From Herbaspirillum aquaticum (lineage in GTDB: Bacteria; Pseudomonadota; Gammaproteobacteria; Burkholderiales; Burkholderiaceae_D), in NCBI RefSeq assembly GCF_002213425.1, contig NZ_NJGV01000001.1, positions 186,001-250,000 on the forward strand: 64,000 nucleotides of DNA, in the 5' to 3' direction. Numbering within the stretch: the first letter of the stretch is position 1; every line of letters begins with the position of its first letter. Shown here one piece after another: positions 37,205 to 47,816 of this stretch. A model generated the notes under the pieces. That model made no database searches and was not told where the DNA came from. It saw only the letters and a list, made by a program, of their open reading frames with translations. The translations under genes and the position numbers were made by a program.

Positions 37205-38362
37205 TTACTTCAGCAGGACGAACTTGCCGCCCTTGGCGATGTTGACGATGGCTTCCTGGTCCGCATCGAAGCCGACCTGCTTGCCTGCCACCGCCGGTGC
37301 TGCACGGAAGGCGAACTTGCCGGTGGCGCCGTCGATCTTGACTGCCGGCAGCGCGGCGCGCAGGGCGTCACGGTCCTTGGCCAGGTTGCCGGAGAGCTTC
37401 ACGCTCTTGATCGCATCGGCCATGATGTACATGGCGTCATAGGCTTGCGCGGCGAACTGGTCAGGGTCGGAACCGAACTTGGCCTTGTAGGCGGCAATGA
37501 ACGCCTTGTTGGCCGGGGTCTGGTTCTCGGCCGACCAGGGGCTGCCCATCAGGGTGTTGTCGCCGGCATCCTTGGCGATCTCGAACAGCTTGGGCGAGTT
37601 CAGGCCGTTGCCGCCGATGAAGGGCTGCTTCATGCCCAGCGCGCGGGTCTGCAGGATGATGTTGGCGGCTTCTTCAGCCAGGCAGGAGCAGACGATGGCG
37701 TCCGGGTTGCCGGCCTTGATCTTGGTCAGCTGGGCCTTGAAGTCGACGTCGCCCTTGGCATAGGCCTCGGTGGTGGTGACGGGGATCTTCTGCTGTTCCA
37801 GGGTGGCCTTGAAGACGTCATAGCCGGACTTGGTGAAGGCGTCGTCGTTACCGTAGATCACGGCAACCTTCTTGATGCCGAAGTGCTTCACGGCCGCCTT
37901 GACGGTGACGGGCAGCACGTCGGCTTCCATCACGGAATTGCGGAAGGTGAAGGGACCCATGGCAGTGATGCCGTCAGCGGTATTGCTGGTGCCGAACACC
38001 ACCACCTTGGCGGCGTTGGCGATCGGGTCGGCAGCGAAGGCCGAATTCGACAGGGTGGGGCCGAAGACAGCCAGTACCTTGTCCTGGAAGATCAGCTTCT
38101 TGAAGACGTTGATGGCTTCTTCCTTCTTGCCTTGTTCGTCTTCGATCACCAGGGCCAGCTTGTCGCCGTTGACGCCGCCCTTGGCATTGATTTCTTCGGA
38201 AGCCAGCGTGAAGCCGTTCTTGATGGCCACGCCATATTTGGCGGCCGGGCCGGTCAGGGCTTCGGCCACGCCCAGCTTGATGTCGGCGGCCAGTGCGGCC
38301 GAGGACAGGGTGGCACCGATCAGCAGGGCCGGAATGGTCTTGAGCATGGTATTGAATTGCAT
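37205..38362 (-). CDS. livK: Branched-chain amino-acid ABC transporter, binding protein
   Basis: 385 aa. Sec signal peptide of about 26 residues ending SSAALA, then ADIKLGVAEALTGPAAKYG, the usual start of the type I periplasmic-binding fold (Peripla_BP_6). Two-lobed fold phrases such as VAVIYGNDDAFTKSGYDVF near 168 and AAQAYDAMYIMADAIK near 305 support it. It is the first gene of the transporter unit. The family binds leucine, other aliphatic amino acids, amides or urea; branched-chain amino acids are most likely but not proven. Confidence 0.92.
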   Translation of the reverse strand: MQFNTMLKTIPALLIGATLSSAALAADIKLGVAEALTGPAAKYGVAIKNGFTLASEEINAKGGVNGDKLALVIEDEQGKKEEAINVFKKLIFQDKVLAVFGPTLSNSAFAADPIANAAKVVVFGTSNTADGITAMGPFTFRNSVMEADVLPVTVKAAVKHFGIKKVAVIYGNDDAFTKSGYDVFKATLEQQKIPVTTTEAYAKGDVDFKAQLTKIKAGNPDAIVCSCLAEEAANIILQTRALGMKQPFIGGNGLNSPKLFEIAKDAGDNTLMGSPWSAENQTPANKAFIAAYKAKFGSDPDQFAAQAYDAMYIMADAIKSVKLSGNLAKDRDALRAALPAVKIDGATGKFAFRAAPAVAGKQVGFDADQEAIVNIAKGGKFVLLK

Positions 38363-38673
38363 CGAGTTCTCTCCTCAGTTAGATATTGTAGAAATCGTCC
38401 GCATCACGGAGCACCGTGCGCAACAGCGCGGCGCGACGTCATGTGGCGATTCCTTCATCGAGGATGATGCAAAAGACGCCCGGGATGGCCGGGACTTGTG
38501 CTCCATCCTCTGAAGACCGTTGTGTGGTCTCTTTCGATACAGCCGCCACAGCATACCCGAAAAGGCAGGCTGCGCCAGCAATTACAACCCGCTGCAACGC
38601 ACCCGGGTAGGGCGCGCCACAGTGGCATGCGAAGTTCGTCCGGCCAGCGGACGAGGGTGGTGCGAGATAGTGC
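38363..38673. other. Upstream region of livK and tail of argH
   Basis: 311 bp without a gene. It must carry the livK promoter on the minus strand; I see no convincing sigma-70 pair. No terminator with a T-run was found for argH, which is on the same strand and just upstream, so some read-through into the liv genes is possible. Confidence 0.3.
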
Positions 38674-40068
38674 TTAGTTCAGTTCCTTGCGCAGTTGCGC
38701 AATGGCTGCACGTACCTGGTTGGGTGCGGTGCCGCCGATGTGGTCACGCGCGGCTACCGAGCCTTCCAGCGTCAGCACGGCAAACACGTCTTCCCCGATC
38801 AGCTCGGAGAAGGCGCGCAGGTCGGCCAGCGACAGGTCGGCCAGGTCGCAGCCCTTGTCCACGCAGGTACGCACGGCGTGCGCCACGGCTTCGTGGGCGT
38901 CGCGGAAGGGCAGGCCCTTCTTGACCAGGTAGTCGGCCAGGTCGGTCGCCGTGGCGTAGCCTTGCAGGGCGGCCGCGCGCATGGCTTCGGGCTTGACGCT
39001 GATGCCGCGCGCCATGTCGGCGAAGATGCGCAGGGTATCGGTGAGCGTGTCGACGGTGTCGAACAGCGGTTCCTTGTCTTCCTGGTTGTCCTTGTTGTAG
39101 GCCAGGGGCTGGCCCTTCATCAGGGTCAGCAGGGCGATCAGGTGGCCGTTGACGCGGCCGGTCTTGCCGCGCGCCAGTTCGGGTACGTCCGGGTTCTTCT
39201 TTTGCGGCATGATGGACGAGCCGGTGCAGAAGCGATCGGCGATGTCGATGAAGCCCACGCGCGGGCTCATCCAGATCACCAGCTCTTCGGACATGCGCGA
39301 GATGTGCGTCATCACCAATGCAGCGGCGGCGCAGAATTCGATGGCGAAGTCACGGTCCGAGACGGCGTCCAGCGAGTTGCGGCAGACGTCGTCGAAGCCC
39401 AGGGTCTTGGCCACGCGCAGGCGGTCGATCGGGAAGGTGGTGCCGGCCAGGGCGGCTGCGCCCAGCGGCAGGCGGTTGATGCGTTTGCGGGCGTCGATCA
39501 TGCGTTCGGCATCGCGGCCGAACATCTCGACATAGGCCAGCACGTGGTGGCCGAAGGTGATCGGCTGCGCCACCTGCATGTGGGTGAAGCCCGGCAGGAT
39601 GGTGTCGGCGTGCTGCTCGGCCAGGTCCAGCAGGGCCAGGCGCAACTCGCGCAGCAGGCCGATGATGTCGTCCACCGCGCCGCGCATGTAGAGGCGGATG
39701 TCGGTGGCCACCTGGTCGTTGCGCGAACGGCCGGTATGCAGGCGCTTGCCGGCGTCGCCGACCAGTTCGGTCAGGCGCTTTTCGATGTTCAGGTGGACGT
39801 CTTCCAGGTCCAGCAGCCATTCGAACTGGCCGGACTCGATTTCACCCTTGATCTGGGCCATGCCACGCTGGATCTCGGCGTAATCGGCCGCGCTGATGAT
39901 GCCCTGGTGGGCCAGCATCTCGGCATGCGCCAGCGAGCCCTGGATGTCGACCTGGGCCATGCGGTTGTCGAAGAACACCGATGCGGTATAGCGCTTGACG
40001 AGATCGGAGACGGGTTCAGAAAAGCGAGCCGACCAGGCTTCGCCCTTTTTAGCAAATTGGTCTGTCAT
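38674..40068 (-). CDS. argH: Argininosuccinate lyase
   Basis: 464 aa, normal length. It splits argininosuccinate into arginine and fumarate in the last step of arginine synthesis. The superfamily signature [11 protein letters not shown], containing the catalytic serine loop, is near residue 284. [13 protein letters not shown] near 111 and [14 protein letters not shown] near 156 carry the other active-site residues. The ATG at 40068 ([12 protein letters not shown]) is the family start; the longer open frame upstream is not supported. It is transcribed alone, from a promoter about 25 bp upstream. Confidence 0.97.
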   Translation of the reverse strand: MTDQFAKKGEAWSARFSEPVSDLVKRYTASVFFDNRMAQVDIQGSLAHAEMLAHQGIISAADYAEIQRGMAQIKGEIESGQFEWLLDLEDVHLNIEKRLTELVGDAGKRLHTGRSRNDQVATDIRLYMRGAVDDIIGLLRELRLALLDLAEQHADTILPGFTHMQVAQPITFGHHVLAYVEMFGRDAERMIDARKRINRLPLGAAALAGTTFPIDRLRVAKTLGFDDVCRNSLDAVSDRDFAIEFCAAAALVMTHISRMSEELVIWMSPRVGFIDIADRFCTGSSIMPQKKNPDVPELARGKTGRVNGHLIALLTLMKGQPLAYNKDNQEDKEPLFDTVDTLTDTLRIFADMARGISVKPEAMRAAALQGYATATDLADYLVKKGLPFRDAHEAVAHAVRTCVDKGCDLADLSLADLRAFSELIGEDVFAVLTLEGSVAARDHIGGTAPNQVRAAIAQLRKELN

Positions 40069-40092
40069 ATTGGGAATTCCGGAGAATGGGCG

Positions 40093-40121
40093 ATTATAGC
40101 AAGCACAACTGCGCCAAGCCA
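40093..40121 (-). promoter_or_regulatory. argH promoter, extended -10
   Basis: On the minus strand TGGCTT, 17 bp, then TATAAT, with TGC directly before the -10 (TGCTATAAT). It lies about 25 bp upstream of the argH ATG and gives a very short leader. Confidence 0.55.
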
Positions 40122-40540
40122 CGGCCATGCAGCCGGAAATGCTGCGGCACGCGGATTTTTCGCATTTCATCACCGGCCAGTCGCACGCTTTTTTCATCCG
40201 TTCCCAGCGGGTGGTGATGGAAAGCTTTTTACGCCGTCAAACCAGCCAAAGTTTCCATGTGGCATCATTTTTGCTTGTTGTTTTTGCGCAAGCTCTCCTG
40301 CGGCGGCAAAAAGCCATGGGCTCCTGACATTTGCTGACGCTATACTCAAGGTGCGATGACTGATCCGGGTGAAGTTCTGCAGGTTTCCGGAGAAGAACAG
40401 GGCTGCCAGCCACGGCGCAGCCAGGATGATGCCGGCACCCGTCGGTGTCGTGGGGGTATCGTCCGGCTGCACATGCCACGGGGGTGGTCCTGTCAAGCGC
40501 TCAAGAGAGATGGTTGGGGGTCGTCTTACAGGAGAGAAGC
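40122..40540. other. Divergent region argH / HDOD gene
   Basis: About 420 bp without a gene. It should contain the promoter of the HDOD gene; a TATACT hexamer at 40341-40346 is a possible -10 without a good -35. The stretch 40165-40300 is unusually T-rich in the plus strand. Nothing else is recognised. Confidence 0.35.
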
Positions 40541-41371
40541 ATGAATTTGGAAGCACTGTTTCAGCAGCAAACTGCCTTGCCGAGCATTCCCAAGGTGGTG
40601 CAGGAAGTCATCGAAAGTTTCAACAATGATTCGGTCTCGATTGAAGAGATCGCCAAGAAGCTGGCCGCCGACCAGGTCTTGAGTGCCAAGATCCTGCGCC
40701 TGGCCAATTCATCCTATTACCACGTCTCGCGCACCATCGGCACCGTCGATGATGCGGTGCTGATGCTGGGTTTCATGACAGTGCGCACGCTGGTGGTGAG
40801 CACCGGCATGGCCGGCAGTTTCAAGAAGTTGCCCGGCGTGGACCTGAAGCTGTTCTGGCGTTACAGCCTCGATACGGCCATCGTCGCCAAGTGGCTGGCC
40901 AAGCAGAAGCAGGTCAAGCTCAATTCCGATTTCGCCTTCACGGTGGGCCTGATGCACGCCATCGGCCAGCTGGTGATGCATGCCGGCATGCCCGAGCAGG
41001 CGCTGGAGGTGGACAAGGTCGCCGGTCCCCTGGATGCGCGCCGCCTGGATGTGGAGCGCCAGTCCTTCGGCTACGACTTTGCCGATGTCGGTGCCGAGCT
41101 GGCACGCCGCTGGCGCTTCCCGGATGAGTTCGCCAAGGTCATCAAGGCTTTCCCGCAGCCGCTCAAGGGCGAGTTCGATCCCTTCGCCGCCGTTGTCCAC
41201 CTGGCCGCCTGGCGTGCCCGCGCGGAGGAAAACAAGTATTCGGCCGACGAACTGGAATCGACCTTCCCGACTGAAGTGGCCGCCAAGCTGGGATTGAGCC
41301 TGGCCACCTTCACCGAGGACATGCCACCACTGGCGGAACTGGGTGAGGGCATGCAGGAGCTGATCTCCTGA
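40541..41371 (+). CDS. HDOD-domain protein
   Basis: 276 aa single-domain protein. The HDOD fold (a catalytically inactive HD-like domain) covers about residues 5-210: LPSIPKVVQEVIESFNNDSVS, LAADQVLSAKILRLANSSYY and VDDAVLMLGFMTVRTLVV. No GGDEF, EAL or receiver domain is attached. HDOD proteins act in signalling, motility and stress control, usually through protein contacts. A clear ribosome-binding site (GGAGAGAAGC-ATG) sets the start. It stands alone between divergent argH and a convergent hydrolase gene. Confidence 0.88.
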   Translation: MNLEALFQQQTALPSIPKVVQEVIESFNNDSVSIEEIAKKLAADQVLSAKILRLANSSYYHVSRTIGTVDDAVLMLGFMTVRTLVVSTGMAGSFKKLPGVDLKLFWRYSLDTAIVAKWLAKQKQVKLNSDFAFTVGLMHAIGQLVMHAGMPEQALEVDKVAGPLDARRLDVERQSFGYDFADVGAELARRWRFPDEFAKVIKAFPQPLKGEFDPFAAVVHLAAWRARAEENKYSADELESTFPTEVAAKLGLSLATFTEDMPPLAELGEGMQELIS

Positions 41372-41455
41372 TCGGCCAGATCATCCATGGAAGGGCAGGC
41401 CGGAGAGCGCCGAAGTAGGGCGGCTCCGGCCGGTGTGAAGGAAAAGGACGCAAAA

Positions 41456-41496
41456 AACGACAATGCCGGCTCCCGCAAGGGGCCGGCATTGTCGTT
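41456..41496. terminator. Terminator between convergent genes
   Basis: Long stem AACGACAATGCCGGC / GCCGGCATTGTCGTT with a loop of about ten bases. The minus-strand side runs into TTTTTT, so it best terminates the hydrolase gene; the plus-strand side has only GTTT after it. Confidence 0.8.
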
Positions 41497-41556
41497 TGGT
41501 GAAGCGGCTTGCAAAATCCGGGAGGCACCTGCGCCACCCGGATCTCCCGTGCCCGC

Positions 41557-42495
41557 TCAGTAATTGAGTTTGGCGTCCAGGAAATTGAGCATGGACCGAT
41601 ACGCCTGGCTGCGCGCATCCGGGTTGCCGCCGCTGGTGACGCCTTCGCCGCGCTTGCCTACACCGGCCACATCCATGCGCACGTGCACCGGCAGGCCGGG
41701 CGCGTCGAAGTCGTGATAGGTATCGGGATAGAGGCGCAGGGCGATCTCGGTGTCGCTGCCCTTCATCTTCTGCTCGATGGCTTCGCAGGCCTGGGGCGGG
41801 GTCCAGTCATCGTTCTCGCCCATCAGGATCAAGAGCGGTGCGGCCGGTTTGAAGGGCTCGGTGGTCTTGGCATAGGGACGGCAATCCGGATAGAAGGCCA
41901 CGGCAGCACGCGGCTGGATCTTGCGCACGGCCACATCGGTCTCGGCCAGGTTCATCGCGGCCAGCAGGGTGGAGGCGCCATGCGACCAGCCCAGCAGGGC
42001 GATGCGCTTCACATCCACGTCCGGCTGCGAGGTCACCCAGTGCAGGGCAGCCTGCACGTCGAAGCGGCGGTTCATGGCGCTGATTTCGCGCTGGGCCACG
42101 GTGTCCTGGCAGGTGGAGCGGCGGCCACGCGGGGTGAAGCTGTCCGGGAACAGCACGTTGTAGCCGGCGTCACTGAGTACGCGCGCCATCGCCAGGTGGC
42201 GCGGCGTGAATTCACCCTTGCCATCCTTGACCATGCTGTACAAGCCGCCGCAGCCATGCAGGGCGATCACGGTCGGTGCCGGTCCCTTGGTGGTGAGCGA
42301 CTTGCGCGCCTTGATCCACACGCCATAGAGCGCGGTGGCCTTGCCACCCTTGCTGTCGACGCTGGTGAGCGACACGCGGCGTGCTTCCAGCGGTGCCGAC
42401 GATGCCGGAGCCGGCGCGGCCTGCGCCCAGGAATGGATCACGGCGAGCGATGCTGCAATGCAGAACGCTGCCAGCGGTTTTCCCCAATGTCGCAT
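41557..42495 (-). CDS. Exported dienelactone-hydrolase-like alpha/beta hydrolase
   Basis: 312 aa. An N-terminal signal peptide of about 28 residues (CIAASLAVIHSWAQA) implies a periplasmic location. The alpha/beta hydrolase fold shows VIALHGCGGLYS (oxyanion region, near 78), LLGWSHGASTLL with nucleophile Ser in G-W-S-H-G (near 168), LILMGENDDWTPP with the acid (near 222) and YHDFDAPG with the catalytic His (near 256). This matches the dienelactone hydrolase family; the substrate is unknown. The ATG at 42495 is chosen because it begins the signal peptide. Confidence 0.85.
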   Translation of the reverse strand: MRHWGKPLAAFCIAASLAVIHSWAQAAPAPASSAPLEARRVSLTSVDSKGGKATALYGVWIKARKSLTTKGPAPTVIALHGCGGLYSMVKDGKGEFTPRHLAMARVLSDAGYNVLFPDSFTPRGRRSTCQDTVAQREISAMNRRFDVQAALHWVTSQPDVDVKRIALLGWSHGASTLLAAMNLAETDVAVRKIQPRAAVAFYPDCRPYAKTTEPFKPAAPLLILMGENDDWTPPQACEAIEQKMKGSDTEIALRLYPDTYHDFDAPGLPVHVRMDVAGVGKRGEGVTSGGNPDARSQAYRSMLNFLDAKLNY

Positions 42496-42823
42496 GATGT
42501 TCGTTTCCCCGTTTCGATGCCTGGCCGCTGCGTCCTGACCATTCCCGCCTATGGGGAAAATGGTCGCTGAAGCAATAAGCTTCAAGGATTGCAACGGCAC
42601 TGTGTATTTGAATTCTTCAGCTTGTATTTTACAAAAGCGAAGCGTCTGGCGGCAGGGAAGATTCGTTTTTGCGGTGCAAAAACCTGATTCATCACAAGAG
42701 CGCGCCTGCACCTGTGCGCCGCCCGCAACAGCTTGTCGCTTCGTCAAATGTCAGATGAGCCATCTGTTATCGGCATGCAAACGCTGAACTTGAGACGGGG
42801 CGTCTCCTGGTTCCAATCCAAAC
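42496..42823. other. Gap between ppc terminator and hydrolase gene
   Basis: 328 bp without a gene. It should contain the promoter of the minus-strand hydrolase gene. It is richer in A and T than its surroundings near 42560-42700. No clear motif was recognised. Confidence 0.35.
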
Positions 42824-42858
42824 AAAAAAAGGGCCGCCCGCATCGGCGGGCAGCCCTC
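42824..42858 (-). terminator. Terminator of ppc
   Basis: GC-rich stem GGGC-GCCCGC / GCGGGC-GCCC with small bulges and an ATCG loop, followed on the minus strand by TTTTTTT. It lies 24 bp after the ppc stop. Confidence 0.85.
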
Positions 42859-42882
42859 TTGCTGGCAGGGCAACAGCCTCGC

Positions 42883-45798
42883 TCAGCCGGTATTGCGCAA
42901 GCCGGCGGCCACCCCATTGATGGTGAGGTGGATGCCGCGCTGCACGCGTTCTTCCGGCGTGCGCTTGGCGGCGGCCGTGGCGCGGTGGCGCTTGATCAGT
43001 TCGACCTGCAGGTGGTTCAACGGATCGAGATAGGCGAAGCGGTTCTTGATCGAGCGCGCCAGCAGCGGATTGCCCGACAGTCGCTCCTTGGTGCCGGTAA
43101 TGGCCGAGAGCATGGCGCTGGTACGTTCATGCTCGCCGGTGATGCGGCCGAAGATCGTGGTGCGCAGCTTGCGGTCGGCCACCAACCCGGCGTAGCGCGA
43201 GGCCACGGCCAGGTCGGTCTTGGAGAGCACCATGTCCATGTTCGACAGCAGGGCCGCGAAGAACGGCCATTCCTTGCACATGGCGCGCAGGGTGGCCAGG
43301 CGCTTTGCGCTCTCCTTGGCGTTGCCGGCTTCTTCCAGCCAGCCCGAGACCGCGCTGCCGAAGCCATACCAGCCCGGGAAGAGCAGGCGGCACTGGCCCC
43401 ACGAGAAGCCCCAGGGAATTGCGCGCAGATCCTCGATGCGCTGGGTCGCCTTGCGCGAGGCCGGGCGCGAACCGATGTTCAGTTGCGCGATCTCGGCAAT
43501 GGGCGTGGCGGCGAAGAAGTAATCGGTGAAGCCCGGGGTCTCGTAGACCAGGTTGCGGTAGGCGCGATAGGCGCGCTCCGACAGTTCTTCCATGACGCGC
43601 TCGAACTCGGCCAGCTTCTTGGCTTCCTTGCCATCGGTGGCGGCAGGCATCAGGCTCGCCTCCAAGGTGGCGGCGACCAGCAGCTCCAGGTTGCGGCGGC
43701 CGATTTCCGGATTGGAGAACTTGGAGGCGATGATTTCACCCTGCTCGGTCAGGCGGATCTGGCCGTTGACCGTACCGGGCGGCTGCGCCAGGATGGCCTG
43801 GTAGCTGGGGCCGCCGCCACGGCCGACGGTGCCGCCACGGCCATGGAAGAGGCGCAGCTTCACGCCGGCTTCATTGAACAGTTCCACCAGCTGGTTCTCG
43901 GCCTTGTAGAGCTCCCAGTTGGAGGTCAGGAAGCCGCCATCCTTGTTGGAATCCGAATAGCCCAGCATCACTTCCTGCAGCTTGCCGTGCTTGGCGATCA
44001 AGCCCTTGACCTGCGGCAGGGTCAGCCAGCCGCGCATGATCTCGGCCGCACAGCGCAAGTCGGGGATGGTCTCGAAGAGCGGGATGACCATCAGTTCCAG
44101 CTCGTGCAGCTGGTTGCCTTCGATGTGCAGCAGGCCCGTTTCCTTCTGCAGCAGCAAGACTTCCAGCAGGTCGGAGAGGGTTTCGGTGTGCGAGATGATG
44201 TAGTTGCGGATGGCGCGTTCGCCGTAGCGGCGGCGGATTTCACGCGCTGCACGCAGGATGGTCAGCTCGGAATTGGTCTCATCGGCGTACTGCAGGTAGG
44301 GCGAATACAGCAGGCGCGGCCTGGACAGTTCGCCCAGCAGCAGGGCGATCTTGCGCTCTTCAGTCAGGCCCGCGTAGTCGGCCTCGACCTGGGCCTTGGC
44401 AAAGAGCTCGGCCAGCACACGCTCGTGGACGTCGGAGCTTTGGCGCATGTCCAGCGTGGCCAGGTGGAAGCCGAAGATTTCCACGGCACGCTTCAATCCG
44501 GCCAGGCGCGGCTTGACCAGCGCGGCACCGTGGTTGGCCTGCAGCGAGGCTACCAGCACCTCCAGTTCAGCCACGCATTCGGCCGGGCTGGCGTAGGGCG
44601 CGGCAGCACCGATTTCCTGGCGCAGGATGTTGACCACGCCCAGCGAACGGGCGGTGGCGGCCAGGCGCGCGTAGATGCCGATGAGGGCGCGGCGGTAGGG
44701 TTCGTCGGCGCGGTGCTCGGAGTGGTCCGGCGAGGCATCGGCCAGAGCCAGCAGTTCCGGGCTGGCCGCGACCATCAGGGTGGAGATGGACATCTCGGCG
44801 CCCAGCGTGTGCACTTCGTCGAGGTAGTAATCGAAGATGGTGGTGGACTGGCGCTTCAACGCATGCTGCATGGTGGCGGCATTGACGTTGGGATTGCCGT
44901 CGCGGTCGCCGCCGATCCAGCTGCCCATCTGCAGGTAGGGCGGCAGCTCCACGGCGCGGGTCTTGGCGCGCGAGGGGAACTGGCTGTCGATCTCGGCCTC
45001 GATGTCGTCATACAGGGCCGGCAGTTCGCGCAGGAAGGTGATGCGGTAGTAGGAGAGGGCGTTCTCGATCTCGTCGGCCACCGTCAGCTTGGTATAGCGC
45101 AGCATGCGCGTCTGCCACAGCGTGGCGATGCGCGCGCGCAGCAGTTCGGTGTTGTGGCGCAGTTCGCGCGGGGTCAGCGGCAGGTCGCGTTCGGCCACCA
45201 GGCGTGCAATCTCGCGCTCGGCGTCCAGGATGGACTTGCGCTGCACTTCGGTCGGGTGGGCGGTCAGCACCGGCGAGACCAGCGCTTCCTTCAGGAAGCT
45301 GCGCACTTGCGCGCCCGAGACCCCGGCATCGTCCAGGCGCGAGAGCGCATAGGCCACGCTGCCCGGCTTGGCCTCTGAGCCCGCCAGCAGGTGCGCGCGG
45401 CGGCGGCGGTTGTGGTGCTGGTCTTCGGCGATGTTGGCCAGGTGCGAGAAATAGGAAAACGCGCGCACCACCGAATTGGTCTGGTCGCGGGTCAGTTTCT
45501 TCAACAGCTTGTCCAGCTCGGCGCCGGCCTTGGCATCGGATTCGCGGCGAAAACGCACGGCGGTCTGGCGAATGGTTTCCACCACCTCGAAGACTTCATC
45601 GCCTTCCTGTTCCCGCACGACTTCGCCCAGGAGACGTCCGAGCAGGCGGATGTGTTCCTTCAGGGGCGCATCCTTGTCGGTGCTGCGGGCGGGTTTGGTG
45701 ACGGTCTTGCTGGCCGGGCTGCGCTTGGCGGCAGTGGTGGCGCGTGGCGTGGAGGGAGTGGAACGGGCACTGCGTGGTGTTGGATTTTTAGTCGCCAT
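42883..45798 (-). CDS. ppc: Phosphoenolpyruvate carboxylase
   Basis: 971 aa anaplerotic enzyme that makes oxaloacetate from PEP and bicarbonate. The catalytic histidine motif [12 protein letters not shown] is near residue 180. The glycine-rich loop [14 protein letters not shown] near 645 and the C-terminal [10 protein letters not shown] are intact. The first 45 residues are an extra Ser/Thr/Arg/Pro-rich tail not needed for catalysis. I choose the ATG at 45798; a TTG two codons upstream is possible. It is monocistronic, with a terminator behind it, and divergent from hemC. Confidence 0.97.
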   Translation of the reverse strand: MATKNPTPRSARSTPSTPRATTAAKRSPASKTVTKPARSTDKDAPLKEHIRLLGRLLGEVVREQEGDEVFEVVETIRQTAVRFRRESDAKAGAELDKLLKKLTRDQTNSVVRAFSYFSHLANIAEDQHHNRRRRAHLLAGSEAKPGSVAYALSRLDDAGVSGAQVRSFLKEALVSPVLTAHPTEVQRKSILDAEREIARLVAERDLPLTPRELRHNTELLRARIATLWQTRMLRYTKLTVADEIENALSYYRITFLRELPALYDDIEAEIDSQFPSRAKTRAVELPPYLQMGSWIGGDRDGNPNVNAATMQHALKRQSTTIFDYYLDEVHTLGAEMSISTLMVAASPELLALADASPDHSEHRADEPYRRALIGIYARLAATARSLGVVNILRQEIGAAAPYASPAECVAELEVLVASLQANHGAALVKPRLAGLKRAVEIFGFHLATLDMRQSSDVHERVLAELFAKAQVEADYAGLTEERKIALLLGELSRPRLLYSPYLQYADETNSELTILRAAREIRRRYGERAIRNYIISHTETLSDLLEVLLLQKETGLLHIEGNQLHELELMVIPLFETIPDLRCAAEIMRGWLTLPQVKGLIAKHGKLQEVMLGYSDSNKDGGFLTSNWELYKAENQLVELFNEAGVKLRLFHGRGGTVGRGGGPSYQAILAQPPGTVNGQIRLTEQGEIIASKFSNPEIGRRNLELLVAATLEASLMPAATDGKEAKKLAEFERVMEELSERAYRAYRNLVYETPGFTDYFFAATPIAEIAQLNIGSRPASRKATQRIEDLRAIPWGFSWGQCRLLFPGWYGFGSAVSGWLEEAGNAKESAKRLATLRAMCKEWPFFAALLSNMDMVLSKTDLAVASRYAGLVADRKLRTTIFGRITGEHERTSAMLSAITGTKERLSGNPLLARSIKNRFAYLDPLNHLQVELIKRHRATAAAKRTPEERVQRGIHLTINGVAAGLRNTG

Positions 45799-45846
45799 GA
45801 TCAACGGTTGCTGCGGTTTTCGGAGGAGAAAGTCGTGCTTGTGGAT

Positions 45847-45875
45847 CGGATTGCCGTAGGTGTGCGTGCTAGAAT
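45847..45875 (+). promoter_or_regulatory. Possible hemC promoter
   Basis: Extended -10 TGCTAGAAT at 45867-45875, with CGGATT 17 bp upstream as a poor -35. It lies 168 bp before the hemC start in the region divergent from ppc. Confidence 0.3.
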
Positions 45876-46043
45876 TTGCCTCGTTTTTGGTGTGCGTCTC
45901 GCTTCTGGTCGCTGTGATCGATGTGCGTTGCTGCTTGCCCCCGATCGCTTTTTTTAATCGTATTGTTCAGTCTGGATGCGCCGGTCTCCTGCTTTCCCTG
46001 TCTCCTCGGCCGCGGGTGCCACGACTGAATCGGAAAGCCCGTC

Positions 46044-47000
46044 TTGAAAGAATTTCCTCCTTCCAACATCGTCATCGTCTCGCGTGAAAGCCGCCTCGCC
46101 ATGTGGCAGGCCGAGTACGTGCGGGACCGTCTGGCGGCATTATATCCGCAGTGCAGCATCAATATCCTCGGAACCACTACCCGTGGCGACCAGATTCTTG
46201 ATCGCGCGCTTTCCAAGGTGGGTGGCAAGGGCCTGTTCGTCAAGGAACTGGAAGTGGCCATGGCCGAAGGCCGCGCCGACCTCGCCGTGCACTGCTTGAA
46301 GGACATGCCGATGGACCTGCCCGAAGGCTTCGAGCTGGCCGCCATCCTGGAACGCGAAGACCCGCGCGACGCCTTCGTCTCCAACGACTACGACTCGCTT
46401 GATGCGCTGCCCGACGGCGCCATCGTCGGCACCAGCAGCCTGCGCCGCCAGGCCATGATCGCCGCGCGTTATCCGCAACTGGTGGTCAAGCCGCTGCGCG
46501 GCAATCTCGATACCCGCCTGGCCAAGCTGGATCGCGGCGATTATGCCGCCATCATCCTGGCCGTGGCCGGCCTGAACCGCCTGGGCCTGAAGGCGCGCAT
46601 CCGCTCCTTCCTCGATCCCGAACAGAGCCTGCCCTCGCCCGGCCAGGGCACGCTGGCCATCGAGATCCCCGAAGGCCGTGACGACATCAAGCGCCTGCTG
46701 GCGCCCCTGCATGATGTGCCGGCGGCCGTCGTGTCGGCGGCCGAGCGTTCGGTCTCGCGCATCTTCGGTGCCAGCTGCCAGATCCCGCTGGCGGCCTACG
46801 CCACGCTGGAGGGCGAACGCCTGCACCTGCGCGCCATGATCGCCACCCCCGACGGCGCGCAAGCCGCTGCCGCTGAGGCCGAAGGCTCGCCGGATGCGCC
46901 CGAGGCGCTCGGTGCGCAAGTGGCCGAGCTGCTCAAGTCGCGCGGCGCCGATGCCATTCTGGCGGCCTGCAAGGCCCAGGCTGATGCCGCTTCGGCCTGA
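46044..47000 (+). CDS. hemC: Hydroxymethylbilane synthase, TTG start
   Basis: 318 aa. It polymerises four porphobilinogens into hydroxymethylbilane. The dipyrromethane cofactor is held by C245 in [13 protein letters not shown]. Other motifs are [15 protein letters not shown] at the start, GTTTRGD near 43 and HCLKDMP near 86. The only start compatible with a full N-terminus is TTG at 46044, since an in-frame stop lies at 46026 and no ATG follows before the conserved start; GGAAAG at 46032 may serve as ribosome-binding site. hemD overlaps its end by 17 bases. Confidence 0.95.
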   Translation: MKEFPPSNIVIVSRESRLAMWQAEYVRDRLAALYPQCSINILGTTTRGDQILDRALSKVGGKGLFVKELEVAMAEGRADLAVHCLKDMPMDLPEGFELAAILEREDPRDAFVSNDYDSLDALPDGAIVGTSSLRRQAMIAARYPQLVVKPLRGNLDTRLAKLDRGDYAAIILAVAGLNRLGLKARIRSFLDPEQSLPSPGQGTLAIEIPEGRDDIKRLLAPLHDVPAAVVSAAERSVSRIFGASCQIPLAAYATLEGERLHLRAMIATPDGAQAAAAEAEGSPDAPEALGAQVAELLKSRGADAILAACKAQADAASA

Positions 47001-47781
47001 GCCCGTTTCATCCTTGCCGGTGGTCGTGACCCGGCCACTGCAGCAGGCCGGCGCCTTTGCCGGGCGCGTGCAGCAACTGGGACGGCGTGCCGTGGTGTTC
47101 CCGCTGCTGGCCATCGGACCGGTGGACGATGACAGCGAACTCAAGGCCACGCTGGCGCGCCTGCACGACTTTGCGCTGGTGGTCTTCGTCAGCCCCAATG
47201 CCATCGATGCCGCCTTTGCCCACCTGCAGCAATGGCCGCGCGATGTGCCCATCGGCATCGTGGGGGAGGGCAGCAGGGTGGCCTTGCGCGGCCATGGCGT
47301 CGATACGGGCAACGCCACCATCTACGGCCCCCAACGCGCCGACAAGATGGATTCCGAGGAATTGTTCAAATCCCTCCCGCTGGAACAATTGCGCGGCAGG
47401 CGCGCTCTGATCGTGCGCGGCCAGGCCGGCCGCGAATTCCTGAGTGAAGCTTTGCAACAACAGGGCGTGGAGGTCGAATTGCTCACTGCCTATCGCCGCC
47501 TGGCCCCCGAACTGGACGCGCAAAACCGCCTGCAACTGCTGGATTTGCTCGACGGTGGCGCCGACTGGGTCATCACCAGTTCCGAGGCCTTGCGCAATTT
47601 GCTTCACTTGGCAAGACTAGCCGGGGGCGAGGAACGTGTGGTAAAACTGCAACGACAACGCATCGTCGTCTCTCACCACAGGATCGCCGAGACCGCGCGG
47701 GAGCAGGGTTTCGTGCAGGTGGTCCTGACCGGCTCGGGAGATGAACGCCTGCTTGCCGCCCTTGTTCCATCCGCTCCCTGA
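46984..47781 (+). CDS. hemD: Uroporphyrinogen-III synthase
   Basis: 265 aa from the ATG at 46984, inside the end of hemC. It closes and inverts ring D of hydroxymethylbilane. The family is poorly conserved, but the typical phrases are there: [11 protein letters not shown] at the start, [12 protein letters not shown] near 63, YRRLAPE near 163 and [14 protein letters not shown] near 187. The overlap with hemC and position before hemX confirm it. Confidence 0.93.
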   Translation: MPLRPEPVSSLPVVVTRPLQQAGAFAGRVQQLGRRAVVFPLLAIGPVDDDSELKATLARLHDFALVVFVSPNAIDAAFAHLQQWPRDVPIGIVGEGSRVALRGHGVDTGNATIYGPQRADKMDSEELFKSLPLEQLRGRRALIVRGQAGREFLSEALQQQGVEVELLTAYRRLAPELDAQNRLQLLDLLDGGADWVITSSEALRNLLHLARLAGGEERVVKLQRQRIVVSHHRIAETAREQGFVQVVLTGSGDERLLAALVPSAP

Positions 47782-47816
47782 GTGGCCGCGTAATTTGCCG
47801 CGTTACAATCCAGCCC

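Noticed and set aside
37133-38467. Plus-strand frame of 444 codons opposite livK
   Set aside because: Shadow of livK, which has a signal peptide and clear periplasmic-binding-protein motifs.
42733-45378. Open frame of 881 codons on the plus strand opposite ppc
   Set aside because: ppc on the minus strand has all catalytic motifs; the opposite frame is a composition shadow without recognisable domains.
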